Shown: piece after piece, positions 1 through 7,728 of the stretch | How the letters are laid out: each line of letters opens with the position of its first letter | How positions within the stretch are numbered: the stretch's first letter is position 1 | Assembly (NCBI GenBank): GCA_028865375.1 | Contig: JAGWKJ010000039.1 | Span: 1 to 12,327, forward strand | Length of the DNA stretch: 12,327 bases | Direction: 5' to 3' | Origin: Hyphomicrobiales bacterium | GTDB lineage: Bacteria > Pseudomonadota > Alphaproteobacteria > Rhizobiales > Beijerinckiaceae | Made by a program: the position numbers and the translations under genes | The notes under the pieces: generated by a model | The model's input: the letters and a program-made list of their open reading frames with translations, nothing else | Told to the model about the DNA's origin: nothing | Database searches by the model: none

Positions 1-183
1 GACGCCGCCGCCGGGAAAGTGCCAGCCTGGAACGTAGGTATGCCGGACCAAAAAGACCCGTCCGTCGGCGTCCAACGCAATCCCGCGGACGCCCAATGTC
101 ATCGGCCGCGTCAACCGAAAATACAGATGTGCCGCCCGGTGCCTCAGCCGCGTATCGGGTATCAGGCTCAATAAACGGGACAT
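1..183 (-). CDS. NUDIX hydrolase, N-terminal fragment (cut by window edge)
   Basis: The reverse strand opens with an ATG at 183 and stays open to the window edge, giving 61 residues beginning MSRLLSLIPD. The segment from about residue 31, GVRGIALDADGRVFLVRHTY followed by a W-H-F-P-G-G-G-V stretch, is the characteristic first part of a NUDIX fold: beta strand, the 'LVRH' strand, then the PGGG that leads into the NUDIX box. The box itself (Gx5Ex7REUxEExGU) would lie beyond the edge, so metal-binding residues cannot be checked. Family members hydrolyse nucleoside diphosphates linked to another moiety; the substrate is not predictable here. A purine-rich GGGGAGACGGAG stretch precedes the ATG and can act as ribosome binding site. 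The gene is divergent from mbfA. The family call is fairly secure, the function is open. Confidence 0.8.
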   Translation of the reverse strand, partial: MSRLLSLIPDTRLRHRAAHLYFRLTRPMTLGVRGIALDADGRVFLVRHTYVPGWHFPGGGV

Positions 184-243
184 TGGGGGCTCCGTCTCCC
201 CTATCCGCCGGCTGGCGACAAGGCGCAACCGACGATTTGGCGC

Positions 244-272
244 TTTACGGACCGACGCGACCGTCATAACTT
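244..272 (+). promoter_or_regulatory. Candidate mbfA promoter
   Basis: TTTACG (244-249) and TAACTT (267-272) are separated by 17 bp and could serve as -35 and -10 elements (4/6 and 3/6 matches to the sigma-70 consensus). CATAAC at 265-270 is an alternative -10 with a shorter 15-bp spacer. Transcription would start near 278, leaving a leader of about 20 nt. The match is weak. The placement is supported mainly by the iron-control-like site that directly abuts it. Confidence 0.3.
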
Positions 273-286
273 AGAACCGTTCCAGA
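270..286 (+). promoter_or_regulatory. Candidate iron control element (ICE, Irr-type) before mbfA
   Basis: The 17-mer CTTAGAACCGTTCCAGA resembles the rhizobial ICE motif, recalled as TTTAGAANNNTTCTAAA, at 11 of 14 specified positions. Its core GAAC-C-GTTC is a perfect inverted repeat. It begins at the putative -10 and ends 11 bp before the mbfA ATG, next to the AAAAGGTGA ribosome binding site. Irr is known to repress mbfA through an ICE in Agrobacterium and Bradyrhizobium, so a bound protein here could block transcription start when iron is low. The consensus is from memory and binding is inferred. Confidence 0.5.
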
Positions 287-297
287 AAAGGTGACCC

Positions 298-1269
298 ATG
301 AAATCCTTCGCCGATCTCAGCGAACGCGAGATTCTCGCGGTCGCCATCAACGCCGAAGAAGAGGATGGGCGCATTTACATGAGCTTCGCCGAAAAACTGC
401 GCCCGAATTTCGCCGCCTCGGCCAAGGTGTTCGAGGACATGGCGACCGAGGAAGACGGCCACCGCAGGGCGCTGCTCGAACTTTACCAGTCTCGCTTCGG
501 AGCCAACTTGCCGCCGATCCGCCGCGAGGACGTTCGCGGATTCCTGAGAAGACGGCCGATCTGGCTCACCGCCAACCTGCCGCTCGAGGCGATGCGAAAG
601 CAGGCCGAGACGATGGAATTCCAAGCCGCGCGTTTCTATCAAAAAGCGGCCGAGCGGGCGACCGACGTCGGCGTGCGGACGCTGCTGGGCGACCTCGCCT
701 TGGCGGAACAGGCGCACGAGGACGTGGCGGGCCGACTTGGCAAGGCGGAACTGACGCCCAAGGCCCGCGAAGAAGAGGACGAGACGAAGCGTCGCATGTT
801 CGTGCTGCAATATGTGCAGCCGGGCCTTGCCGGCTTGATGGACGGTTCGGTATCGACCTTGGCGCCCTTGTTCGCCGCCGCCTTCGCCACTCACAGCAAC
901 TGGTCGACGTTCCTCGTCGGCCTCGCCGCCTCCATCGGCGCGGGAATCAGCATGGCCTTCGCCGAGGCGCTGTCGGACGACGGGTCGTTGACGGGACGCG
1001 GCGCGCCGGCGATCCGCGGGGCCGTGACCGGAGCGATGACCACGCTGGGCGGATTGGGCCACACGCTGCCCTACCTCGTCCCCTCGACATGGGCGAACGC
1101 GTTCTGGATCGCGACCGGGCTGTCCGGAATCGTCGTGTTCTTCGAACTGTGGGCCATCGCCTACGTACGCGCGCGCTTCATGGACACGCCGTTCCTGCGC
1201 GCGGCGTTCCAAGTGATCGTCGGCGGCGTGCTGGTGCTCGTCGCGGGCATCCTGATCGGCGGCGCGTGA
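298..1269 (+). CDS. mbfA: MbfA-type membrane-bound ferritin / iron exporter (erythrin-VIT1 family)
   Basis: The 323-residue protein joins a ferritin-like (erythrin) domain to a VIT1/CCC1-like membrane domain, the architecture of MbfA, which exports iron across the inner membrane and protects against iron and peroxide stress. Diiron-type ligands are visible in the N-terminal half: the E20-E21-E22 cluster, E52 with H55 (ExxH), E107, and E137 with H140 (second ExxH). The C-terminal half, from about residue 175, holds hydrophobic segments, beginning with the LAPLFAAAF region and the SIGAGISMAFAEALSDDG segment typical of VIT proteins, and ends in a long hydrophobic helix. Length matches the family (about 325). 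The ATG at 298 has an AAAAGGTGA ribosome binding site 286-294. It is transcribed alone and faces the ABC transporter gene with a 27-bp gap. Iron-dependent control through the 270-286 site is likely but inferred. Confidence 0.93.
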   Translation: MKSFADLSEREILAVAINAEEEDGRIYMSFAEKLRPNFAASAKVFEDMATEEDGHRRALLELYQSRFGANLPPIRREDVRGFLRRRPIWLTANLPLEAMRKQAETMEFQAARFYQKAAERATDVGVRTLLGDLALAEQAHEDVAGRLGKAELTPKAREEEDETKRRMFVLQYVQPGLAGLMDGSVSTLAPLFAAAFATHSNWSTFLVGLAASIGAGISMAFAEALSDDGSLTGRGAPAIRGAVTGAMTTLGGLGHTLPYLVPSTWANAFWIATGLSGIVVFFELWAIAYVRARFMDTPFLRAAFQVIVGGVLVLVAGILIGGA

Positions 1270-1296
1270 ACGGATCGCCAGTCGACGACGGCGGCG

Positions 1297-3162
1297 TCAG
1301 CCGACTTTCGCGAACCGGGCGTTCTCCTGCTCGCTGAACTGCCGGTCGTAGAGGCGCCGGTAGGGACCCTCGCGCAATACGAGTTCGGCGTGCGCGCCGG
1401 TCTCGACGACGCGACCGCCGTCGAGGACGACGATGCGGTCCGCGTTGCGCACGGTCGACAGCCGATGCGCGATCACCAGCGTCGTCCGACCGACGGAAAG
1501 CCGGTCCAAGGCCGTCTGGACGGCGTGTTCCGACTCGCCGTCCAGCGCCGACGTCGCCTCGTCGAGCAGCAGAATCGGCGCGCGCTTGAGAATCGCACGG
1601 GCGATCGCGATCCGCTGCCGCTGGCCGCCGGACAGGCGCCCTCCGCCTTCGCCGACCTGCGCATCGTATCCAGATCGCAAGGAGACGATGAAGTCGTGCG
1701 CGAAGGCGTCGCGCGCGGCCGCCTCCACTTCCGCGTCCGTCGCTTCGAGGCGGCCGAGGCGGATGTTGTCGCGCACGGTGCCTGCGAACATGTAGGCGTC
1801 TTGGCTGACATAGGCGATGTGCGACCGTAGCGAGCGCGCGGTCAGGGATCGCACGTCGCGGCCGTCGACCGTCACCGCGCCGGCGGTCGGATCGTAATAG
1901 CGTTGCAGCAGGGCGAACACGGTCGACTTGCCGGCGCCGGACGGCCCGACGAGCGCGACCTTTTCGCCCGCCGCCGCCTCGAAGGTCACGTCCGACAGCA
2001 CGATGGGCGAGGTCGGATAGGAAAAGCCTACGCGGACGAAACCGACGCGACCGTCGCAACGATCGAGCGATTCCGCGCCCTCCGTCTCGGTGGCCGACGG
2101 TTCCGTGTCGATCAGTTCGTAGAGCAACCGCAGCGAATAGACGTTCGGCTGGAGTGACAAACCGACGCGGGCGAGGCGGCGCGTGGGCTCGTTGGCGAGC
2201 AGGAGAGAGGCGAAAAACGAAACAAAGGCGCCGGGCGTGGCGACGCCGAGCGATGCGCCCCACGGCACCGACAGCAAGACGGCGCCGATCGCCATGCCGG
2301 CGAGCGTTTCCATGATCGGGCCGCCGCGGGATTGCAGCGCGGTGATGCGGTTCGAGCGCGCCTGCAATGCGGTGATCGCGCCTTCCATGCGCGACGCCAT
2401 CTCGTCTTCGAGCCCGAAGGACTTCACGATCCGGGCGCCTTGGACCGCCTCTTGGAGCATTTGGATGACCCGCGCGGAAAAGGCGTATTCGGTTTCCAAT
2501 ACGCCGCGCACGCGCTTGATGAGCCGCGATACGAGGTAAAACGCCGGAGGGCCGACGAGCAGCACGAAGACCGTCAAGATCGGCGCTTGGACGACCATGA
2601 CGACGACGAGGCCGACGAGGGAGGCGGCATCCCGTCCGATGCCGAGCAAGGCCGTTTCCATGATGTCGCGCGCCGCCGCGGCGCCACCGGCCGCGCGCAG
2701 GACCGCTTCGGAGGACGAGCGCGCGGACAATTGGTCGATGCCGAGCGACAGGACGCGCCCGAAGGCGCGCCGTTGCAGGTCCGCGACGATCCGGTTGCCG
2801 GCGCGCCCGAGCGCCACGAGCTGTCCGTAAGTGGCCGCGCCGCGAACCGCGAATATGCCCAGCACGACCGCGCCGAAACCGGCGGTGACCTCGAAATTGC
2901 GGTCGACCAAGGTCGTATCGACGATGTCGCGCAGGAACCAAGCCGAAAAAGCGGTGGACGCCGAGGAAACGACCATCAACGCGCCCGCGATCGCGTATCG
3001 TGACGCGTTCGGCCGCAAGTAATCCCGCATGAGGCGCGCGATCGCCGCGTCGGCCGTCGGCTCGAAGTGCAAGGACTTCACCAGCCAGCCGCGCCACCGT
3101 CCCCCGCCGCCGACCGCGTCGGATCGTGCCGCCAATTTCGAACTCCCGCGCCCCGGGGACAC
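1297..3162 (-). CDS. ABC exporter half-transporter, MsbA-like (fused permease and ATPase)
   Basis: This 621-residue protein has an N-terminal six-helix exporter membrane domain (about residues 50-345) followed by an ATPase domain (about 375-610). ATPase motifs are all intact: Walker A GPSGAGKST at 406-414, Q-loop Q454, signature LSGGQ at 510-514, Walker B ILLLDEATSALD with D534 and catalytic E535, and H-loop H566. Such half-transporters act as homodimers in the inner membrane. The nearest named relatives are MsbA-like lipid A/phospholipid flippases and multidrug exporters, and the cargo cannot be read from sequence. The start used is a GTG at 3162 with no obvious Shine-Dalgarno sequence. A later in-frame start such as the GTG at residue 28 is possible, but homologous-looking sequence (FEPTADAAIARLMRDYLRP) begins near residue 33. 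It lies 42 bp downstream of the solute-binding protein gene on the same strand and is probably co-transcribed with it. Confidence 0.88.
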   Translation of the reverse strand: MSPGRGSSKLAARSDAVGGGGRWRGWLVKSLHFEPTADAAIARLMRDYLRPNASRYAIAGALMVVSSASTAFSAWFLRDIVDTTLVDRNFEVTAGFGAVVLGIFAVRGAATYGQLVALGRAGNRIVADLQRRAFGRVLSLGIDQLSARSSSEAVLRAAGGAAAARDIMETALLGIGRDAASLVGLVVVMVVQAPILTVFVLLVGPPAFYLVSRLIKRVRGVLETEYAFSARVIQMLQEAVQGARIVKSFGLEDEMASRMEGAITALQARSNRITALQSRGGPIMETLAGMAIGAVLLSVPWGASLGVATPGAFVSFFASLLLANEPTRRLARVGLSLQPNVYSLRLLYELIDTEPSATETEGAESLDRCDGRVGFVRVGFSYPTSPIVLSDVTFEAAAGEKVALVGPSGAGKSTVFALLQRYYDPTAGAVTVDGRDVRSLTARSLRSHIAYVSQDAYMFAGTVRDNIRLGRLEATDAEVEAAARDAFAHDFIVSLRSGYDAQVGEGGGRLSGGQRQRIAIARAILKRAPILLLDEATSALDGESEHAVQTALDRLSVGRTTLVIAHRLSTVRNADRIVVLDGGRVVETGAHAELVLREGPYRRLYDRQFSEQENARFAKVG

Positions 3163-3204
3163 CCATAGTGCGCCGACCGGGCGTTGTCCAAGCCGCTCGC
3201 CAGT

Positions 3205-4053
3205 TCACTGGAACGGCACGGGAAAGTATTTCCTTTCGATCTCGGACAATCGTCCGTCGCCCTCCAAGACCCACAATGCCCGGTCGAACGACGCCGCCAA
3301 CGAGCGATCGTCGCGACGCACCGCGATGCCGGCGCCGTGACCGAAATAACGCGGTTCCAGATATGGCCCGCCGGCGAACGCACAACAATCCGAAGAGCCT
3401 GCGCTGGCCAACCATGCCGCCAGTGACGGTCCGTCCGAAAATATGGCGTCGACGTTTCCGCTCTTCAGCGCAGCCTCCAGATCGGGCGCGCCGGCGAAGG
3501 TCGTCACTATCGACCGGCGAAAATACGCCGCGACGAACGCCGCATGGGCGCCGCCCGCCATGACGCCGATCGTCGTGCCCCGCATGTCCGTCGGCGCGGG
3601 AGCGCCCTTGCGGACAGCGAAACGCCCCGGCGTCAGGTAAATCGGTCGCGTGAACAGGATGCCCGGCGGCGCGCGTTCCGGGATCGACTGCGACGCGATG
3701 ACCGCGTCGCCTTTGCCGGTCCTCAGCGCGTCGAGCAGCGCCGGAAACGGCCGCGCTTGGACGGTGCATGCGACCTTCAGTTCGGCGCAGATCGCGCGAG
3801 CGACGTCCACGTTGAAGCCCGCGAGGGTCCCGTCGGGGTCCATGAAGTCGAACGGAGGGTAATCGTCCGCCGTCAGGAAGCGAACGACGCGGACGCCCGC
3901 GAGATCCGAAGCGCGGGGCCGAATCGCCGGGTCGGAGAGACGCGACGTCCCGCTCGAGGGGGCCGTTTGGGCGCGCGCCGCGCCGGCGCATAGCCAAAGC
4001 GGGCATATGATCGTCAAGACGATCGAAATGCACGGAGGCAGGACGCGAATCAT
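3205..4053 (-). CDS. Periplasmic solute-binding protein, amino-acid type (SBP_bac_3)
   Basis: This 282-residue protein has a Sec signal peptide with a hydrophobic core and a likely cut after A28 (ARA|Q). The mature part is a family 3 extracellular solute-binding protein: YPPFDFMDPDGTLAGFNVDVA at 65-85 is the classic N-lobe motif. SIPER (R127) corresponds to the arginine that binds the ligand carboxylate, and VDAIFSD (D207) to the aspartate that binds the amino group, so a polar amino acid or similar ligand is plausible. Cysteines C89/C96 and the adjacent pair C223-C224 might form disulfides. No cognate permease or importer ATPase is nearby. The downstream neighbour is an exporter-type ABC protein, so the partner is unclear. 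The ATG at 4053 lacks a strong ribosome binding site; a perfect 11-nt palindrome lies just upstream at 4065-4075. Confidence 0.87.
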   Translation of the reverse strand: MIRVLPPCISIVLTIICPLWLCAGAARAQTAPSSGTSRLSDPAIRPRASDLAGVRVVRFLTADDYPPFDFMDPDGTLAGFNVDVARAICAELKVACTVQARPFPALLDALRTGKGDAVIASQSIPERAPPGILFTRPIYLTPGRFAVRKGAPAPTDMRGTTIGVMAGGAHAAFVAAYFRRSIVTTFAGAPDLEAALKSGNVDAIFSDGPSLAAWLASAGSSDCCAFAGGPYLEPRYFGHGAGIAVRRDDRSLAASFDRALWVLEGDGRLSEIERKYFPVPFQ

Positions 4054-4116
4054 CGTGACAAATCCCGGGGCCCGGTCTCTAATGAACCATCGTTTCTTCG
4101 ATTTTAAGCGTGTAGC
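4054..4116. promoter_or_regulatory. Divergent intergenic gap with short palindrome and AT-rich stretch
   Basis: This 63-bp gap separates two divergent genes, so promoters for both must lie in or near it. Positions 4078-4107 are noticeably AT-rich for this window (TTTCTTCGATTTTAAG region) and are the best place for -10 elements, though no convincing -35/-10 pair stands out on either strand. CCGGGGCCCGG at 4065-4075 is a perfect inverted repeat with a one-base centre, 12 nt before the solute-binding protein start. It could be an operator half or a 5' leader hairpin, or could be chance in GC-rich DNA. Confidence 0.35.
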
Positions 4117-6027
4117 GTGTTTGCGCCAATCGATTTGACCCTCGATTCTTCGACCCGTCCGCGGACTCGCGCCGCAAGCGTGCCGGTGCGCGGGTTCGAC
4201 GACGAACTGTCGGACATGTGCTTTTCCCTGGTGCGGCCGGGACTGTTCGGCGCGGCGGTGCAGCGCGCGATCGCTTTTGGCGTAGGGATCGAAGAGGCCT
4301 TGTTCGGTCTAGGCGCTCTCGACGAAACGGCGCTCTATTCGGCGGTGGCGCGACGGCTTGGCTTGCCCTTTGCGGTCTCCGGTCTGCGAGTTCGACGAGG
4401 CTGCAATTCAGGTCTGGCGATCCGCGCCGGCTACGCCCCGTTGGAAGATGGCGGCGTCTATCGAGCCGCCGTCGCGCCGCGGGGACGCGCGTTGAAGCGA
4501 CTTCTGACGCTTGGATCGGAACGGGCGCTCGCGGCCTGCGTCGTCACCACGCCGAACGCACTCTCGGCCGCCGCGCGCGCAGCCGAAAGTCGCGGCATCG
4601 CCGCGCGCGCGGTGCGGACCCGGCCGCGCGAGGGGCCGGGACAGGCCTGCGACGGCGCCGCCCGCTGGCAAGGCTTCGCCGCCGCATTGGCGGCGGCGTT
4701 CGGGCCCATCATGCTCGTCGATTTTCCCTCGCAGTCCGGCGTCGCGCTCCGATGGGCGCTGTGGGCGCTGTTTGCGACGTGCGGCGCGCTCCGATTGTCT
4801 TCGATGATCGCGCTGACGCGTTCGGCGAATGTCGCCCCCGAGCGGCGCATGCGGAGGTATCCGCGCTATACCGTGCTCGTTCCCCTGCGCGGCGAGGCAA
4901 AGGTGGTCGGCAAGCTCGTCGCCGCCATCGAAGCGCTCGAATATCCTCCCGAACTGCTGGACGTGAAGATCCTGGTCGAACGGCACGACGTCGAGACGCG
5001 ATCGGCGCTGTCGAAAAACCGGCTGCCGACGCATTTCGAGACGTTCGTCGTGCCGGACGGATTCCCGATGACCAAACCGCGCGCATTGGATGCCGCGCTT
5101 CCTTACGCGCGCGGCGAATTCATCGTCGTCTACGACGCCGAGGACGAGCCGGATGCCGGGCAAATCGTCGAAGCCGTCGCGACCTTCGAACGGAGACGCG
5201 ACCTCGATTGCCTGCAGGCCAGACTGACCATCGACAACACCGCGGATTCGTGGCTGTCGACGCTTTTCACGGTCGAATATGCGGCCCTGTTCGACGCAAT
5301 CAATCCCGGTTTGGCGGCACTCGGCGCGCCCATCGCGCTGGGAGGAACGTCCAATCACTTCCGAACGTCGTTTTTGAGGAGAATCGGCGCTTGGGACGCC
5401 TGGAACGTGACCGAGGACGCGGAACTCGGCCTGTGGATCGCGCGGCGCGGCGGCAAGGTCGGCGTGATGTCGTCGTCGACCTACGAAGAGGCGCCGGCCG
5501 GCATGGCCGCCTGGTTCAGGCAGCGCCGACGTTGGATGAAGGGTTGGTTGCAAACCCTGGTGGCACACACCCGGCAGCCGCTCGCGCTGTGGCGCGACCT
5601 CGGCGCCCGCAAGACCGCGATGGCCATCGGCCTCGTGGCCGGAAACGTCTTCGGTCCGATGCTGGGTCCGTCGTTTCTCGCGGTCACGATCCATGACGCG
5701 ATCTGGGGACGGCTGCTTTCGCCCGCGACCACGGCCGAGACGCTGAATTCGGCGGCCGCCTCGGTCGTTTTTGTTGCGGGAACCCTCGGGCTCGCTTGGC
5801 CGATCCTGTTCGGGATTCGTCGCCGTCCGGTCGGGCGGCTTTCCTGGCGTATGATCGCGTTCCCGCTATATCTCGCCCTGATGTCCGCCGCGGCTTGGAC
5901 CGCGCTCGTCGACCTGCTGCGCGACCCGTACGGCTGGGCCAAGACCGAACACGGGCTCGCGCGGTCTTCCCGCCGCTCCGCCCCCTTCTCGGCCCGCCGC
6001 TCGCCAGATTCGGCGGACCTGATATAG
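4117..6027 (+). CDS. Membrane glycosyltransferase family 2 with GspE/MshE-like N-terminal domain
   Basis: The central region (about residues 245-480) is a GT2 catalytic domain of the cellulose-synthase-like group: VLVPLRGE near 250, DAED at 340-343 (metal/nucleotide-sugar binding), TED at 432-434 (catalytic base) and QRRRW at 469-473 (Q-x-x-R-W acceptor motif). Hydrophobic segments lie before it (about 200-230) and after it (about 505-535, 550-570 and 580-600), so it is an inner-membrane enzyme. Residues about 40-95 resemble the helical N-terminal domain of GspE/MshE ATPases (GIEEALFGLGALDETALYSA then ARRLGLPF). This combination recalls XagB-type glycosyltransferases of biofilm polysaccharide synthesis, but the sugar and product are unknown. 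The C-terminus is a Ser/Arg-rich tail. The start is a GTG at 4117, the first possible codon after an in-frame TAA at 4105, with poor Shine-Dalgarno; ATG 4216 is an alternative. It ends 8 bp before lysS. Confidence 0.85.
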   Translation: MFAPIDLTLDSSTRPRTRAASVPVRGFDDELSDMCFSLVRPGLFGAAVQRAIAFGVGIEEALFGLGALDETALYSAVARRLGLPFAVSGLRVRRGCNSGLAIRAGYAPLEDGGVYRAAVAPRGRALKRLLTLGSERALAACVVTTPNALSAAARAAESRGIAARAVRTRPREGPGQACDGAARWQGFAAALAAAFGPIMLVDFPSQSGVALRWALWALFATCGALRLSSMIALTRSANVAPERRMRRYPRYTVLVPLRGEAKVVGKLVAAIEALEYPPELLDVKILVERHDVETRSALSKNRLPTHFETFVVPDGFPMTKPRALDAALPYARGEFIVVYDAEDEPDAGQIVEAVATFERRRDLDCLQARLTIDNTADSWLSTLFTVEYAALFDAINPGLAALGAPIALGGTSNHFRTSFLRRIGAWDAWNVTEDAELGLWIARRGGKVGVMSSSTYEEAPAGMAAWFRQRRRWMKGWLQTLVAHTRQPLALWRDLGARKTAMAIGLVAGNVFGPMLGPSFLAVTIHDAIWGRLLSPATTAETLNSAAASVVFVAGTLGLAWPILFGIRRRPVGRLSWRMIAFPLYLALMSAAAWTALVDLLRDPYGWAKTEHGLARSSRRSAPFSARRSPDSADLI

Positions 6028-6035
6028 ACGCCGCC

Positions 6036-7706
6036 ATGGATTACGACCCAGAAATGACCGCCGCGGCGCAGGAGAGCCGCGCTTGGCCGTTCGAGGAGGC
6101 GCGCAAGCTCGTCGGGCGCGTCGCCAAGGACGGCCGCTCGTCCGTGCTCTTCGCCACCGGCTATGGACCGTCGGGCCTTCCGCACATCGGCACGTTCGGC
6201 GAAGTGGCGCGCACTTCGATGGTGCGACACGCCTTTGAGGTCCTCACCGAAGGCAAGGTGGCGACCCGCTTGGTCGCGTTTTCCGACGACATGGACGGGC
6301 TGCGCAAGGTGCCCGACAACGTGCCCAACCGCGCCGCAATGGAGGCCCATCTCGGCAAACCGCTCACGCGCGTGCCCGATCCCTTCACCGACTCCGGCAT
6401 TTCGTTCGGCGCGGCGAACAACGCGCGCCTGCGGGCTTTCCTCGACCGGTTCGGGTTCGAATACGAATTCGCGTCGGCCACGGATTATTACGCGTCGGGC
6501 CGTTTCGACGCGACCCTGCGCAAGCTCCTCGCCGTCTACGACGAGGTCATGGACGTCATCCTGCCGACGCTGGGGCCCGAGCGTCGCGCGACCTATTCGC
6601 CGTTTCTTCCCGTCTCTCCGTCGTCCGGCAAGGTGCTCCAGGTGCCGATGGTGGCGCGGGACCCGGCCGCCGGCACGATCACCTATGTCGATCCCGACAC
6701 CGGCGCGCGCATCACGACGCCGGTGACGGGCGGGGCGGTGAAGTGCCAGTGGAAGGCCGATTGGGCGATGCGTTGGGTCGCGCTCGGCGTCGACTACGAA
6801 ATGGCCGGCAAGGACCTGATCGATTCCGTGAAGCTTTCCGGGCGGATCGTGCGCGCGCTCGGCGGCGTGCCGCCCGAAGGGTTCAACTACGAACTCTTCC
6901 TCGACGAAGGCGGGCAGAAAATCTCGAAATCGAAGGGCAACGGCCTGACGATCGACGACTGGCTGCGGTTCGCCGACCCGGAAACGCTGGCCCATTTCAT
7001 GTTCCAGAAGCCGACGGCGGCCAAGCGCCTGCATTTCGACGTCATCCCGCGCGCGGTTGAGGATTATCAGGGCGCGCTCGCCGCCTATCCGAACCAGGCG
7101 TGGCGCGAGCGCCTCGGCAATTCCGTTTGGCATATCCACGCCGGCGCACCGCCGGCTCCGGAAGTCATCGAGGCGCGCGGCGGCGCCGAGCCGCTGCCGA
7201 GCTTCACGATGCTGCTGAACCTGGCCGCCGTCGCCAACAGCCACGAACCGCAGGTTCTCTGGGGTTTCCTTTGTCGCTACGCGCCACATGCCTCGCCGTC
7301 GGCGAATCCGACGCTCGACCGCATGGTGCGCTACGCGATCGCCTATTATTCGCGGGAGATCGCGCCGCGGAAGCGCTATGCCGAGCCGGACGCGGTCGAA
7401 CGGGAGACGCTCGGCAAGCTGCGCGACCTGCTGGGACGCGCCCCGGCGGACGCCTCCGCCGCCGACGTACAGGCCGCGCTTTATGATCTCGCGCGGTCCG
7501 TGCCGCGCTATCAGGACCCGAACGCAAAAGGCGCGACGCCAGAGCGGCCCGGCGTGTCGAACGAGTTCTTCAACATGCTCTACCGCACGTTGCTCGGCGA
7601 GGAACGCGGCCCGCGCTTTGGTTCTTTCGTGGCGCTGTTCGGGGTCGCGCGCACGAAGTCGCTCGTGGAAAAGGCGCTGGCCGGAGAACTCGCCAAGGCT
7701 GCGTAA
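6036..7706 (+). CDS. lysS: Lysine--tRNA ligase, class I
   Basis: This 556-residue cytoplasmic enzyme charges tRNA-Lys with lysine using ATP (EC 6.1.1.6). It is the class I, archaeal-type form, unrelated in fold to class II LysRS, and is standard in alphaproteobacteria. The HIGH-type motif is H50-I-G-T-53 within GPSGLPHIGTFGE, and the KMSKS-type motif is K295-I-S-K-S-299 in GGQKISKSKGN. The C-terminal part (from about 340) matches the alpha-helical anticodon-binding region. The open frame extends upstream into the glycosyltransferase gene, but the ATG at 6036, 8 bp after that gene's stop, gives the family-typical N-terminus (AWPFEEARKLV). ATG 6054 is an alternative. No strong ribosome binding site or promoter is seen, so it is probably read from the glycosyltransferase transcript or from a promoter inside that gene. 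It converges on the S24 regulator with a 22-bp gap. Confidence 0.95.
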   Translation: MDYDPEMTAAAQESRAWPFEEARKLVGRVAKDGRSSVLFATGYGPSGLPHIGTFGEVARTSMVRHAFEVLTEGKVATRLVAFSDDMDGLRKVPDNVPNRAAMEAHLGKPLTRVPDPFTDSGISFGAANNARLRAFLDRFGFEYEFASATDYYASGRFDATLRKLLAVYDEVMDVILPTLGPERRATYSPFLPVSPSSGKVLQVPMVARDPAAGTITYVDPDTGARITTPVTGGAVKCQWKADWAMRWVALGVDYEMAGKDLIDSVKLSGRIVRALGGVPPEGFNYELFLDEGGQKISKSKGNGLTIDDWLRFADPETLAHFMFQKPTAAKRLHFDVIPRAVEDYQGALAAYPNQAWRERLGNSVWHIHAGAPPAPEVIEARGGAEPLPSFTMLLNLAAVANSHEPQVLWGFLCRYAPHASPSANPTLDRMVRYAIAYYSREIAPRKRYAEPDAVERETLGKLRDLLGRAPADASAADVQAALYDLARSVPRYQDPNAKGATPERPGVSNEFFNMLYRTLLGEERGPRFGSFVALFGVARTKSLVEKALAGELAKAA

Positions 7707-7728
7707 GTCGGCCGCTCGGCGCCCCGCA

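Noticed and set aside
1270..1296. Possible intrinsic terminator between mbfA and the ABC exporter gene
   Set aside because: Only short GC-rich self-complementary bits are present, with no stable stem followed by a T-run on either strand.
291..1337. A 348-codon forward frame overlapping mbfA with a slightly earlier start
   Set aside because: The product is Arg-rich with no membrane segments or metal ligands, while the 298 frame gives a complete MbfA.
1178..4033. A 951-codon open frame on the reverse strand
   Set aside because: It overlaps the well-supported ABC exporter and solute-binding protein genes in another frame, its translation is extremely arginine-rich and without recognisable domains, and such frames are expected at this GC content.
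5796..6035. N-terminal extension of the lysyl-tRNA synthetase into the glycosyltransferase gene
   Set aside because: The added residues are Arg/Pro-rich without LysRS similarity and overlap the glycosyltransferase C-terminal membrane segment; ATG 6036 gives the family-typical start.
5481..7289. A 602-codon open frame on the reverse strand
   Set aside because: It is antisense to the glycosyltransferase and lysS genes and its product shows no domain; a GC-driven shadow.
7707..7728. Possible terminator between lysS and the S24 regulator
   Set aside because: GCCGCTCGGC gives only a 4-bp stem with a 2-base loop and no T-run, too weak to call.
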